NCBI RefSeq assembly: GCF_910592395.1
Contig: NC_088325.1
Span: 3,131,501 to 3,195,500 of the forward strand
Origin: Lineus longissimus
Lineage: Eukaryota > Nemertea > Pilidiophora > Heteronemertea > Lineidae
Reading direction: 5' to 3'
Length of the DNA: 64,000 nt
In this document: positions 32,501 through 39,001 of the stretch, one piece after another
Layout of the letters: every line of letters starts with the position of its first letter
How positions within the stretch are numbered: position 1 is the stretch's first letter
Program-made: the position numbers and the translations under genes
The notes under the pieces: model-generated
The model's database searches: none
The model's input: only the letters and a program-made list of their open reading frames with translations
Told to the model about the DNA's origin: nothing

Positions 32501-33346
32501 AAAGATTACTTTAAATTAATGAATAATGCGTTCTATGGAAAAACTTGTGAGAATGTAAGGAACAGGGTTGAAATTGAATTTGTATCGGACGGGGAGAGAG
32601 CCAGGAATGTAATGGCCAATCCCAGGTTTTCATCGATATGCGTATTTGACGAACATAATGCTGCTATTAGCATGAGGAAAACATCAATGAAATTCAACAA
32701 ACCAATCTACATAGGAGCTTCAGTACTTGAATTGTCTAAATTATTAATGTATGAATTCTATTATGAAGTTCTTCAACCGTACTTTGGTGAGAAAAATATT
32801 GAACTGCTGTATCTAGATACAGATTCCTTTGTACTTAACATTAATACTGATGACTTAACTAAAGACTTAAAGGAGTTGAAACACTATTTTGACTTCAGTA
32901 ATTATCCAAAAGATCATACACTCTATGACACCAGTAAGAAGAAGGTACCAGGCTACTTTAAGGATGAGCTAGGAGGAGTAGAGATGACTGAATTCATTGC
33001 CCTGAGAAGTAAGATGTACGCTTACAGGACCAAGACTATGTCTGGAGAGCAAGGATCGACAAAAGATTACGATTCTAAGAAATTGAAGGGTATTGCCAAG
33101 AATGTAGTAAGGAGAAATATCTCATTTGATGACTATGTTGATTGTCTTGAAAAGAGTAGGTCATTTTACCACAAGATGAGACACTTAAGATCAGATAAAC
33201 ACCAAATCTATTTGGAAGAAGTTGACAAAAAAAGCCTCAGTCCTTTTGATGACAAGAGGTTCATACTTGAAGATGGAATAAGCACCTTACCATTTGGAAT
33301 GTATTATGAAGGCTACATAGATTACAGCGATTCAAACTTCGCTTGA
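29585..33346 (+). CDS. polB: Protein-primed DNA polymerase B, 1253 aa
   Basis: Replicates the element from its TIRs using a terminal-protein primer (family knowledge). I chose the ATG at 29585; the frame extends upstream only through a TTG. In order: an N-terminal C2H2-like finger (CTTCDKYISYNNMAIHRRTK), a long N-terminal region, a second finger (CRRCMNYFYRKSTLDKHKKK), exonuclease motifs ExoI (DFEA, Asp415), ExoII (NLSNYDSHLF, Asp572) and ExoIII (YLKTDVILL, Asp716), then polymerase motifs A (DANNLYG, Asp802), B (NNAFYGK, about 980) and C (YLDTDS, Asp1078 and Asp1080). A CYYCNQ...HNSCN cluster lies before ExoII. All catalytic residues appear intact. Mini-hairpin repeats lie in frame at about residues 237-246, 258-266 and 828-837, between motifs. 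The length is normal for Polinton PolB. Confidence 0.97.
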   Translation: MTDKNQKILCTTCDKYISYNNMAIHRRTKGHLSKLNPDYVPIAQPRAQSLIPKTMDKKLAFEENELDGIKKVSGIEIVKQFGKPVVTISLKIDREAKQVYEYRDKLEEVLFQLNDYHHKISISVFAQFDRQGESVTHPIQSPMESIISRNQAIYAITNQLNYIKTQIEERYFQGSGLTLNKIESCNMTICSYKRCKGGHYTKLPFKTKAVINVESNDNKCFLWSLLAAKYLKENPETDFVLRAELESTFNITTDMLQMTSSREQSSKTTDIKIKSFPVCIQKDIPKIESDNNLKINVFKLENEWAKSTCEAKLEPLYLSKNYDDDDVIDLLYFKDHFMYIRDINLFFRTLAHRVYLCRRCMNYFYRKSTLDKHKKKCGEHDYCKITLPPPNSKWSQIKFEKHSFKNRVPFVIYADFEAISEPCSSAEGNIPVVSVEPPMMKEPSSKKLFKQNASAVGVYVHSDYTHLYSSQYVSHRGADVVDVFCNWLIRMEEQFSNLLSCNFPLTMTDEDWHKYQLETHCYYCNQPLGYDKVKDHDHYCGRYRGAAHNSCNLNEKKAMFVPVFFHNLSNYDSHLFIKELMNKLPKYKKLKILAKTSEEYISFQFGCFRFLDSYRFLQSSLDNITKSMLDDDFKITRQLFPNTTDFKLLRKKGSVPYSFYTSHESYNVTYLEKSMFFDELKNEMAPDSAYDEAKVIWDHFKIRNHGEFIDLYLKTDVILLADLFEKFRDINLNYFQIDPCHCYSAPGLTWQAGLKYTGINLELLTDTNILLTFEKAIRGGISGVMGTRHVKADEHHKLLYVDANNLYGWSMMEPQPYGSFEMIDIDPLELCSQDKARLNMNVISKEQIMAIPSDSEVGYFLEVDLEYPGNIKFKSRNFPFCPESLFIEDDELSPYQRELLGDDKRSNVEKLILTQKDKTNYIVHYRMLQFYLKHGMVLKRVHSVISFKQSKWLAPYIDFNTKRRMDSKTDFEKDYFKLMNNAFYGKTCENVRNRVEIEFVSDGERARNVMANPRFSSICVFDEHNAAISMRKTSMKFNKPIYIGASVLELSKLLMYEFYYEVLQPYFGEKNIELLYLDTDSFVLNINTDDLTKDLKELKHYFDFSNYPKDHTLYDTSKKKVPGYFKDELGGVEMTEFIALRSKMYAYRTKTMSGEQGSTKDYDSKKLKGIAKNVVRRNISFDDYVDCLEKSRSFYHKMRHLRSDKHQIYLEEVDKKSLSPFDDKRFILEDGISTLPFGMYYEGYIDYSDSNFA
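30295..30381 (+). repeat. Mini-hairpin repeats 16-17 inside polB
   Basis: 30295-30322 is standard (GGAC-TTT-GTCC, TGA, GAGC-AGA-GCTC, GAG). 30357-30381 is a matched-change variant (TGAC-TTC-GTCA, CGA, GAAC-AGA-GTTC). Both preserve the polymerase frame, in the N-terminal region. Confidence 0.88.
32066..32096 (-). repeat. Mini-hairpin repeat 18 inside polB
   Basis: CTC, GAGC-TAT-GCTC, TCA, then a hybrid module GGAC-AAA-GCTC. It inserts LELCSQDKARL between polymerase motifs A and B without breaking the frame. Confidence 0.88.
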
Positions 33347-33507
33347 GTCGGACTACGTCCAGAGAACAAAGTTCGATTAAACTAATGAATAGGGTGGTGC
33401 TGATGGTAGTGTTACTTGGTGAAATTCATCCCTAACACCGAAGTCATGATAATAGTGATAGTGATACACCACATTAGGATTAGGACGTAGTCCGGGTCCT
33501 GTTTGAT
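33347..33507. repeat. Convergent intergenic with mini-hairpin repeats 19-20
   Basis: Between the polB stop and the end of the minus-strand cluster. 33350-33374 reads GGAC-TAC-GTCC, AGA, GAAC-AAA-GTTC, and a lone GGAC-GTA-GTCC lies at 33483-33493. Nothing else is recognised. Confidence 0.8.
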
Positions 33508-34167
33508 TTACTGAACTTTTAGTTTTTCTAGCATCTCTGTCTGTGCTAGTTTTTTTCCTTCTTCTAAAAAAGTCTTCTTTAAAGACTCTACATCAACAGC
33601 TGAACTTGCCTCCCTTTGTTTTTTCCTAATGGCATTTTTCATCGAAATGTATTTCTCCTTCTCCTTGAGAATCAAAGTAAACTCATCTGTAGATATGTGA
33701 GAATCGGTTAAGGCTTTACTAACCAAATCATTGATTGTGTTCAGTTTTGAAATTGCCAACATTCTGATATTCTCATGCTTTTCAATTTTCCTTAGAATAT
33801 TCTTTTTCTCCCAGCCTAAGGCTGATGAAATAATGGCACTACCTATTGTTACGCCACCCAAAGCTAAGCCTATCGGTGCCGTGATGACACCAGCTAGAGC
33901 GGAAACACCAACAGATCCGGCTGCTACGCTAGTTAAATTAAGGAAGTGGCTAATGCCAGTAATTACGCTAAATGCTTTTTTGTACTTTGAAAATATCTTT
34001 CTTCTAAATTCAATCTCGCTTTCTAAGAAACTCTTAACCTCACATATTTGTTGTAGTCTGAAAGCCTGAGGGTTACTTTCTGTATGCTTTTCAGACCTTT
34101 CATAGTTCAAATGACTTTCAGAGTTTAAATTACTTAAATCTGGATAAACCTTATTGTCTCCATCCAT
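33508..34167 (-). CDS. Polinton helical membrane-active protein, 219 aa
   Basis: The layout is an N-terminal charged region, a helix (FRRKIFSKYKKAFSVITGIS), a Gly/Ala-rich hydrophobic hairpin (GSVGVSALAGVITAPIGLAL, about residues 80-115), then long charged helices (RKIEKHENIRMLAISKLNTI, EFTLILKEKEKYISMKNAIR). This pattern recurs in many uncharacterised invertebrate proteins of mobile-element origin. The function is unknown; the hydrophobic hairpin flanked by coiled coils suggests membrane interaction. The start context is AATTAAATGG, and it ends near the polB 3' end. It contains no mini-hairpin repeat. Confidence 0.7.
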   Translation of the reverse strand: MDGDNKVYPDLSNLNSESHLNYERSEKHTESNPQAFRLQQICEVKSFLESEIEFRRKIFSKYKKAFSVITGISHFLNLTSVAAGSVGVSALAGVITAPIGLALGGVTIGSAIISSALGWEKKNILRKIEKHENIRMLAISKLNTINDLVSKALTDSHISTDEFTLILKEKEKYISMKNAIRKKQREASSAVDVESLKKTFLEEGKKLAQTEMLEKLKVQ

Positions 34168-34171
34168 TTAA

Positions 34172-34441
34172 TTAGTGGGAATAACTAGAATCAGTTGTTC
34201 TGTCATTTCTAGTGTTTAGTGTTGATCCTACAGACACTACAGGTTTTTGAAGTACATTAAATTTTAAAGGTTTTTCTGACCCAACAGGTTTTTCTGTCCC
34301 AGCAGGCACAGCAGGTTTTAAAGGTTTTTCGGGACCAGGCTCCAACTTTGACTCTACTTCTGCCTCTAATTCTCTATGAAATCGTTCTAATCTTTCTTTC
34401 CAATTACGTGGTCGTTTTGTGTAACCCCAAGTTCTATTCAT
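34172..34441 (-). CDS. Small Pro/Lys-rich Polinton protein, 89 aa
   Basis: A basic amphipathic N-terminus (KRPRNWKERLERFHRELEAE) followed by a disordered Pro/Lys/Glu-rich tail with EKPLKP-type repeats. The stop lies 4 bases before the start of the 219-aa gene on the same strand, so they are probably co-expressed. The ATG has TTAATTAAATG context. The function is unknown; a DNA-condensing or terminal-protein-like role cannot be judged. Confidence 0.6.
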   Translation of the reverse strand: MNRTWGYTKRPRNWKERLERFHRELEAEVESKLEPGPEKPLKPAVPAGTEKPVGSEKPLKFNVLQKPVVSVGSTLNTRNDRTTDSSYSH

Positions 34442-34460
34442 TTAATTAAGTAAAATAAAA

Positions 34461-35447
34461 TCAATTCACTGCAAAGAGTAAATTTCTTTCAAGTCTATTA
34501 TTCAACTTAATCATCTCGTTTATGATTTCTGTCTGACTACATATGTTAATGTTCTGGTTCATTCTCATGTTATTATTTAAATTCGATAATCTATCAAGCA
34601 GAATCATATTTTCATCACGAAGATAATCCCCGAAATGCTGTGATATCACTATTTTCCAATTTGGTATTACATCCTGGTCTCGAAAGACAAACCAGTTTTC
34701 ACTTCTCATTTTTACCATGAAATCCATTGACCTATCCAATTGATCCTTAAATAGTGTGTAGTCTACTTTAGCACTCTTCTGTCTGTTTTGTGTTTTAGAC
34801 ATTGGTCTAATGTTAAACCAAGCAAAGCACAGTTCAGGTTTATCTTTGAATTCCTTGATTGGTAAGACATGATCCAACTCTTCTTCTACTATTCGAACTC
34901 TGTTCTCGGGACTTTGTCCTATTGGAGATAGACTCCTCTGGTACTCTAACCACTGTGAGAAGAAACTGTCTGTACATCCTAGATTGAATGATGAATTACC
35001 GGTCGGACTTCGTCCTGAGAGCAGAGCTCGAGTACACTCTCCCTTAGAAATGCGGTTTAGACCAACTCTAATTTTGTGTCTGTCTCTATTACCATTTTGG
35101 TCAAGGTAATCCTTTTTGTAATATGAATTAAAACATGATCTGCAGTTACCTCTATTTCCGTCTTTACCAAATTCACCATCACTTAGTAATTTATTTTCAT
35201 AACATTTATTACATCCCTTGATTTTACTTGAACCACATTCTTTACAGTAATCAAGTAGTTTATTACGCCTGTTCTTTTCAAAATTAATTTCAGGTTTCTT
35301 TTCACAGCACTTAACACAATAAATTGTAGGTCCTGAAATTACTGGTTGTTGCTGATACATAGGTTGCTGCTGAAACATAGGTTGCTGCTGATACATAGGT
35401 TGTTGCTGATACACATTGACAGTAGCATTAAATATTGCTCCATCCAT
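34461..35447 (-). CDS. HNH endonuclease with zinc fingers, 328 aa
   Basis: The N-terminus has four tandem YQQQPM-type hexapeptides (13-35), then several zinc-binding pairs (Cys44/47, 68/71, 79/82, 102/105; CVKCCEKK, CKECGSSK, CNKCYENK, CRSCFNSY). A mini-hairpin repeat forms a linker (about 138-149). The HNH core is LDHVLPIKEF (Asp182-His183), FNIRPM (Asn202) and NRQKS (Asn211), matching the D-H...N...N/H plan of metal-dependent HNH nucleases. A helical C-terminus follows. Such a nuclease could act in genome processing, homing or packaging; the target is unknown. Standard Polinton core sets do not include it, so it may be an acquired gene. Confidence 0.75.
   Translation of the reverse strand: MDGAIFNATVNVYQQQPMYQQQPMFQQQPMYQQQPVISGPTIYCVKCCEKKPEINFEKNRRNKLLDYCKECGSSKIKGCNKCYENKLLSDGEFGKDGNRGNCRSCFNSYYKKDYLDQNGNRDRHKIRVGLNRISKGECTRALLSGRSPTGNSSFNLGCTDSFFSQWLEYQRSLSPIGQSPENRVRIVEEELDHVLPIKEFKDKPELCFAWFNIRPMSKTQNRQKSAKVDYTLFKDQLDRSMDFMVKMRSENWFVFRDQDVIPNWKIVISQHFGDYLRDENMILLDRLSNLNNNMRMNQNINICSQTEIINEMIKLNNRLERNLLFAVN
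34895..34919 (-). repeat. Mini-hairpin repeat 21
   Basis: GAAC-TCT-GTTC, TCG, GGAC-TTT-GTCC. The GAAC/GTTC stem is the matched-change form. It lies in frame just before the HNH core. Confidence 0.85.
35002..35032 (+). repeat. Mini-hairpin repeat 22
   Basis: An exact consensus copy (GGAC-TTC-GTCC, TGA, GAGC-AGA-GCTC) lying antisense in the HNH gene, where it reads RALLSGRSPT. Confidence 0.92.
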
Positions 35448-35535
35448 TTCTTTCTTTATTTAGTAGGACATTTTTTTTTTAAATTACGTTTTTCGAACTT
35501 GTTCTTGTGACTTAAGTCACTTTAGAGACTTTATT

Positions 35536-36687
35536 TCATTTCAATGATTTGATATCAGAAACTGGTAACCATTCATTGAACTTATCACTGTAACCCTTCC
35601 ACTTCACTAATCCGTATTTCTTGCCTTTACTGGTCTTGTACCTTAGGATTTTCTCGATCTTGTACTCTAGCTGGTCAGGATTAGGAACATAGCTCAATTC
35701 CTCTTCATAGAAATATCCTTGAATTTCTTCTTTGTGGTAATCCTCAAGCTGGTAGACGATAGGGTGAGTAAATATGATCTGTTTGATTTGGAAAACCTCC
35801 TCAGTGTAGTTGGGCATGTAACCTTTACCGAAAATGGACTTGTACTTTGAAATTCTTACACTGTTACCTACTTTGTACTTTGGATCACCAAATGTCTCTT
35901 TGAGGTGAAGACCGTAAAGATTGTACCACACTGTTACTTCGTTTTCCATCTTTCTGGCGTCTACAGGTTTCATACCTATTGATGAGTGAAATGTGTTATT
36001 GTAGCCGCTGACCAGGTCATCCAGAACGTCAATCCACTTGTCAGTCTCCTTAGCGGTGAAATAACGCCACATTTTTTCTTTAAGGGTTCTATTGAATCTC
36101 TCTACTACTGCTGCCTTCTTATCAGATTTTGTGGAGAACCATTCTATGTCATTTTCTGTTAAGAGTTCCTTGAAGTGTTTGTTGTAAAATTCTTTACCGT
36201 CATCAAACTGGATTTTCGTTGGTTTTGCTTCCTCAAATATCACTTTAAATGCATCTCTGATTTCTTCTCCCCTCTTACTCTTAACTGCTAGAGCCCAAGA
36301 AAAACGACTAAATAGATCTATGACTGTTAAAATGAATCTGAAACCCTTATTCTGTTTCTCAAATTTTTGCATGTCAACCAGATCTGCTTGCCATTGTTGA
36401 TCGATGTACGATACCATTGTCTTCCTGAAGGTGAATTTCTTAATGGCCGGTTTGTGTAGTTGGTGAGTTGGTAGTGTTTCTAGAAATTCTTTAACTTCTT
36501 TTTTTTTAAAAAGTTTTCCTGAGCGGGACTTTGTCCCTAACAACGAAGTTGTGCTCTGCTCTCGTGACGAAGTCATATCTTCCTTGACCTGTTTCCAGAT
36601 TTTACTCAAAGAACTGTAAGCCACGGGACTCTCGGGGTTGTAGTACAAATCCCTTAGATACTGCTGTGTGTCATCCTTTACATTCAT
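35536..36687 (-). CDS. int: Polinton DDE integrase with chromodomain, 383 aa
   Basis: A retroviral-type integrase that joins the element ends to target DNA and generates the 6-bp duplication seen here. Catalytic triad: Asp102 (QADLVDM), Asp162 (FDDGKEF) and Glu196 (VVERFNRTLK). An SH3-like region follows, then a C-terminal chromodomain (about 340-383, KYGLVKWKGYSDKFNEWLPV), which may steer integration to particular chromatin. The N-terminal zinc-type domain is weak, and residues about 38-57 (TSSREQSTTSLLGTKSRSGK) come from a compound mini-hairpin cluster (36526-36575). Its start codon lies 4 bases from that of the divergent ATPase, inside CATTTAAATG. The catalytic residues look intact. Confidence 0.95.
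   Translation of the reverse strand: MNVKDDTQQYLRDLYYNPESPVAYSSLSKIWKQVKEDMTSSREQSTTSLLGTKSRSGKLFKKKEVKEFLETLPTHQLHKPAIKKFTFRKTMVSYIDQQWQADLVDMQKFEKQNKGFRFILTVIDLFSRFSWALAVKSKRGEEIRDAFKVIFEEAKPTKIQFDDGKEFYNKHFKELLTENDIEWFSTKSDKKAAVVERFNRTLKEKMWRYFTAKETDKWIDVLDDLVSGYNNTFHSSIGMKPVDARKMENEVTVWYNLYGLHLKETFGDPKYKVGNSVRISKYKSIFGKGYMPNYTEEVFQIKQIIFTHPIVYQLEDYHKEEIQGYFYEEELSYVPNPDQLEYKIEKILRYKTSKGKKYGLVKWKGYSDKFNEWLPVSDIKSLK
36526..36575. repeat. Compound mini-hairpin cluster 23
   Basis: Three perfect modules with three different stems: GGAC-TTT-GTCC (36526-36536), CAAC-GAA-GTTG (36541-36551) and TGAC-GAA-GTCA (36565-36575), with a degenerate GAGC-type module between the last two. It lies in frame in the integrase N-terminal region. 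Confidence 0.85.
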
Positions 36688-36694
36688 TTAAATG
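36685..36694. promoter_or_regulatory. Divergent start palindrome
   Basis: CATTTAAATG is a perfect 10-bp palindrome containing the start codons of the integrase (minus) and the ATPase (plus), with only TTTA between them. Each transcript must start within the other gene or be nearly leaderless. Confidence 0.8.
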
Positions 36695-37312
36695 AGTGAA
36701 GTATTTATTTACGAGCCACACAATATGTTAATTTCTGGTGTTACCAATTGTGGTAAGACATATTTTGCCCTTGACCTCTTAGAAAAGGAGTATCGGCACA
36801 AGTTCCAGAACATAGTAATTTTCTGTCCAACATATTTCAACAATAAGACATATGAAAGGAAATGGATTTACCAAGACAAGAACGTCTACATAGTTAATCC
36901 CGAAGCTGTGGCCAGTAATTTGGACCTTGTGCTTCAGTTTGCTACTCTGACCTTTGCTGGTTCTAACACATTATTCCTCATTGATGACTGTGCTAATTTG
37001 AGAGACACAAAAAAGAAGGTGTCCGAGTTATGTAATCTTGCCTTTTCCGGCAGGCACTACAATCTCACTGTTTGGTTACTAGTTCAGAAGTACAATTCAG
37101 TTGTCAAGGACTACAGAGAGAACATAAGAATTTTAGTATTATTTTTTAATAAGGATGAATCAGCCATGAAAGATGCCTTAGAAGAAAACAGTGTTATTCC
37201 TAAGGAGAAAAGACAGTACTACATAGAAGAACTTAAGATGAAAAAAGGATCAAAACTGATCATTAGACTACAACATCCATTTGGATTTACTCTTTCACAT
37301 CAAAAATCTTAG
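36692..37312 (+). CDS. Polinton packaging ATPase (FtsK/HerA type), 206 aa
   Basis: An A32-like genome-packaging ATPase that pumps element DNA into capsids (family knowledge). Walker A is SGVTNCGKT (Lys22, Thr23) and Walker B is TLFLIDDC (Asp98, Asp99). The FSGRHYNLTVWLLVQ segment (about 118-132) supplies the conserved arginine and sensor-like motif of this family. The length is typical of Polinton ATPases, and no mini-hairpin repeat interrupts it. A repeat (37327-37351) lies just past the stop. Confidence 0.93.
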   Translation: MSEVFIYEPHNMLISGVTNCGKTYFALDLLEKEYRHKFQNIVIFCPTYFNNKTYERKWIYQDKNVYIVNPEAVASNLDLVLQFATLTFAGSNTLFLIDDCANLRDTKKKVSELCNLAFSGRHYNLTVWLLVQKYNSVVKDYRENIRILVLFFNKDESAMKDALEENSVIPKEKRQYYIEELKMKKGSKLIIRLQHPFGFTLSHQKS

Positions 37313-37326
37313 TCCCGCTTCTCATC

Positions 37327-37351
37327 GAGCTATGCTCTCAGGACTGTGTCC
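37327..37351 (-). repeat. Mini-hairpin repeat 24
   Basis: GAGC-TAT-GCTC, TCA, GGAC-TGT-GTCC. It lies between the convergent ATPase and 152-aa genes and runs into the latter's last codons. Confidence 0.88.
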
Positions 37352-37796
37352 GATCAGTTGTCTTAGTCTTTCTAACCCTAGTAAAATAATAAATTATTAA
37401 CCCTAAACCACTAAGTCCTAGGATAATCCATAGGTACTCGTATTTCTTCATTTCATCACTAGGTTGGTAGTAATCACTTAATTGTGGTCGCTGAGGTAGT
37501 ACAATAGTTCTTTCTGGATGTAAATGATTGTAAACAGTAAGTGCTGAATCAGTATTGTTAAAATCAATAGAAGCGTCTCTTTCTCTCTTTAATTCAAGAT
37601 TAACGAAGTCAATGGTACTTTTCCTATGCTCCTCCCATTCGGTTGAAGCTTTTTGTAATTGCTCCTGAGCCAAATCATGTCTTTTCACTTCAGTCTCATA
37701 GCCATTCTTGTCTAGTTTTTTAAAAAGGTAACCGGATCCAGTGAATGCTAATCCATTGATTATTGCAGATCCAAATAACATGCCAATGCCAGCCAT
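37338..37796 (-). CDS. Polinton two-segment membrane protein, 152 aa
   Basis: An N-terminal Gly-rich hydrophobic segment (MAGIGMLFGSAIINGLAFTG), a charged helical middle (KRHDLAQEQLQKASTEWEEH) and a C-terminal transmembrane segment (LWIILGLSGLGLIIYYF) followed by basic residues. This layout recurs in Polinton-associated hypothetical proteins. It lies between the minor capsid gene and the ATPase, in a run of virion genes, so a virion membrane role is likely but inferred. Start context: GGAATTAAATGG. Confidence 0.65.
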   Translation of the reverse strand: MAGIGMLFGSAIINGLAFTGSGYLFKKLDKNGYETEVKRHDLAQEQLQKASTEWEEHRKSTIDFVNLELKRERDASIDFNNTDSALTVYNHLHPERTIVLPQRPQLSDYYQPSDEMKKYEYLWIILGLSGLGLIIYYFTRVRKTKTTDRTQS

Positions 37797-37818
37797 TTAA
37801 TTCCAATGAATTTTAATT

Positions 37819-38586
37819 TCAATGATGTGTCCCTGAGAGCATAGCTCGAGTTAATACCAATTGGTACTGTACATTATGACCATTAAGATCGATGATGTCA
37901 CCTTTTTCATCAGTTAAGCGAATATTCAGCTTATTGAATCTTGGTTTACAGGGAATTGCTATTGGTTTCTCAAATGTGTATGCTATTAAATCCCCAAAAT
38001 TAGCTTCCTTTATTGGTCTTGTGGTTAGCACATCAGATGCTTCACCATTACTTAATACACTATTAGATTCGATTATGTCACAGTGAAAAACAAAATGGTT
38101 AATTGGTCTAAAATTGATGGGTTTCTCGCTTACAACATCATCCTTACTTTTATTGTCTAAAGGGTAAGGCCATTCTGATTTCATGCCAAATAATTCATTA
38201 CTTTTACCAATAAAATAGATCTGATAATGCGCCTCATTTTTTCTCTTTAGGAAGTGTAAGATGGCCTTACCTGTTGGTTCTTCAAGGTCAAATCTGACAG
38301 CACCTCTACTCATACTATTTTCTTTCAACTTATCCGCAAATACTTTTGAAAAGCTCTGTAGGTCATAGAGACCATCTGGTAGCGTAATCTCTGCCACATC
38401 AAACCCCTTAACTTTGATTCGGTTATTCTCCCTGGCTGCACTTATGTTGTAGAATGTACAAGGTATTACTGCAAAAGTTAAAGTGATGCTACATGCATCC
38501 TGAATTTCAGTCTTGAGATTGACTGTTAAATCACTTGAACTCTGATCTGGATAGTCACTTGAATCTATGTTCATTACAGTAACCAT
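37819..38586 (-). CDS. Minor capsid (penton-like) protein, 255 aa
   Basis: A single jelly-roll type minor capsid protein, expected at capsid vertices. The N-terminus (MNIDSSDYPDQSSSDLTVNL) and the LNIRLTDEKGDIIDLNG ending match the style of Polinton penton-like proteins, which typically open with a Ser-Asp/Tyr-Pro block and close with a D-x-x-G-x-x-x-D/N-x-NG strand. The last residues (TRAMLSGTHH) come from a truncated mini-hairpin repeat (37831-37850), which also sets the stop. It lies upstream of the 152-aa gene and downstream of the major capsid gene on the same strand. Confidence 0.78.
   Translation of the reverse strand: MVTVMNIDSSDYPDQSSSDLTVNLKTEIQDACSITLTFAVIPCTFYNISAARENNRIKVKGFDVAEITLPDGLYDLQSFSKVFADKLKENSMSRGAVRFDLEEPTGKAILHFLKRKNEAHYQIYFIGKSNELFGMKSEWPYPLDNKSKDDVVSEKPINFRPINHFVFHCDIIESNSVLSNGEASDVLTTRPIKEANFGDLIAYTFEKPIAIPCKPRFNKLNIRLTDEKGDIIDLNGHNVQYQLVLTRAMLSGTHH
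37831..37850 (+). repeat. Mini-hairpin repeat 25 (truncated)
   Basis: CCC, TGA, GAGC-ATA-GCTC, GAG. The first module is lost. It forms the C-terminus of the minor capsid product. Confidence 0.82.
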
Positions 38587-38643
38587 TTACTTAAGCAAAT
38601 TTTCGTTTTCAAATTTACCTTTTATCAAATAAGTAAATTATTC

Positions 38644-38880
38644 TTACTTCATAATATTTCTGGGTAGGATTCCTTGATCGTAAAGGTACTCTAATGTTCC
38701 ATTACTAATAGCTACAGTTCCTCCCAGTTTAAGAATTTCCTCTAGGTTGGCCTGACTTGGGGGACCAATATTGATTCTCAAGAACCTTTTCAGTAACATA
38801 GAGTAAACAATTGTTGTTGATGCCAACAGTAAACTTTGATACAGTGTATTTATGATATCTTTCTTTCCTGGTGTATCCAT
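38644..38880 (-). CDS. Small Polinton hydrophobic protein, 78 aa
   Basis: A helical product with one probable membrane segment (LLLASTTIVYSMLL) and a polar C-terminal half (LEYLYDQGILPRNIMK). It lies between the major and minor capsid genes on the same strand, with the AATTAAATGG start context that supports a real gene. The family is not recognised; small proteins at this position are common in Polintons. Confidence 0.6.
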   Translation of the reverse strand: MDTPGKKDIINTLYQSLLLASTTIVYSMLLKRFLRINIGPPSQANLEEILKLGGTVAISNGTLEYLYDQGILPRNIMK

Positions 38881-38944
38881 TTAATTACTTAGAAAATCAC
38901 TAGTAAAACTCATTTATCTAGTATTCAGTATTTAATTTAGTGTT

Positions 38945-39001
38945 GTACGAACTTTGTTTCAGTGTTGGAGCGAACTTTGTTCTTGCAGCACCTCAGTGCT
39001 G
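38945..39001. repeat. Mini-hairpin remnants after the MCP gene
   Basis: One perfect GAAC-TTT-GTTC module (38972-38982), a decayed one at about 38949-38959, and a 6-bp stem hairpin CAGCAC-CTCA-GTGCTG next to them that runs into the last codons of the major capsid gene. Confidence 0.65.

Noticed and set aside
25887-35032. SDFVLRAELE or LSGRSPT as a shared protein domain
   Set aside because: The same DNA is read in different frames and on both strands, so the conservation is at the nucleic-acid level.
23958-37850. Mini-hairpin repeats as a CRISPR array
   Set aside because: Spacing is irregular, orientation is mixed, copies lie inside genes, and the genome is eukaryotic.
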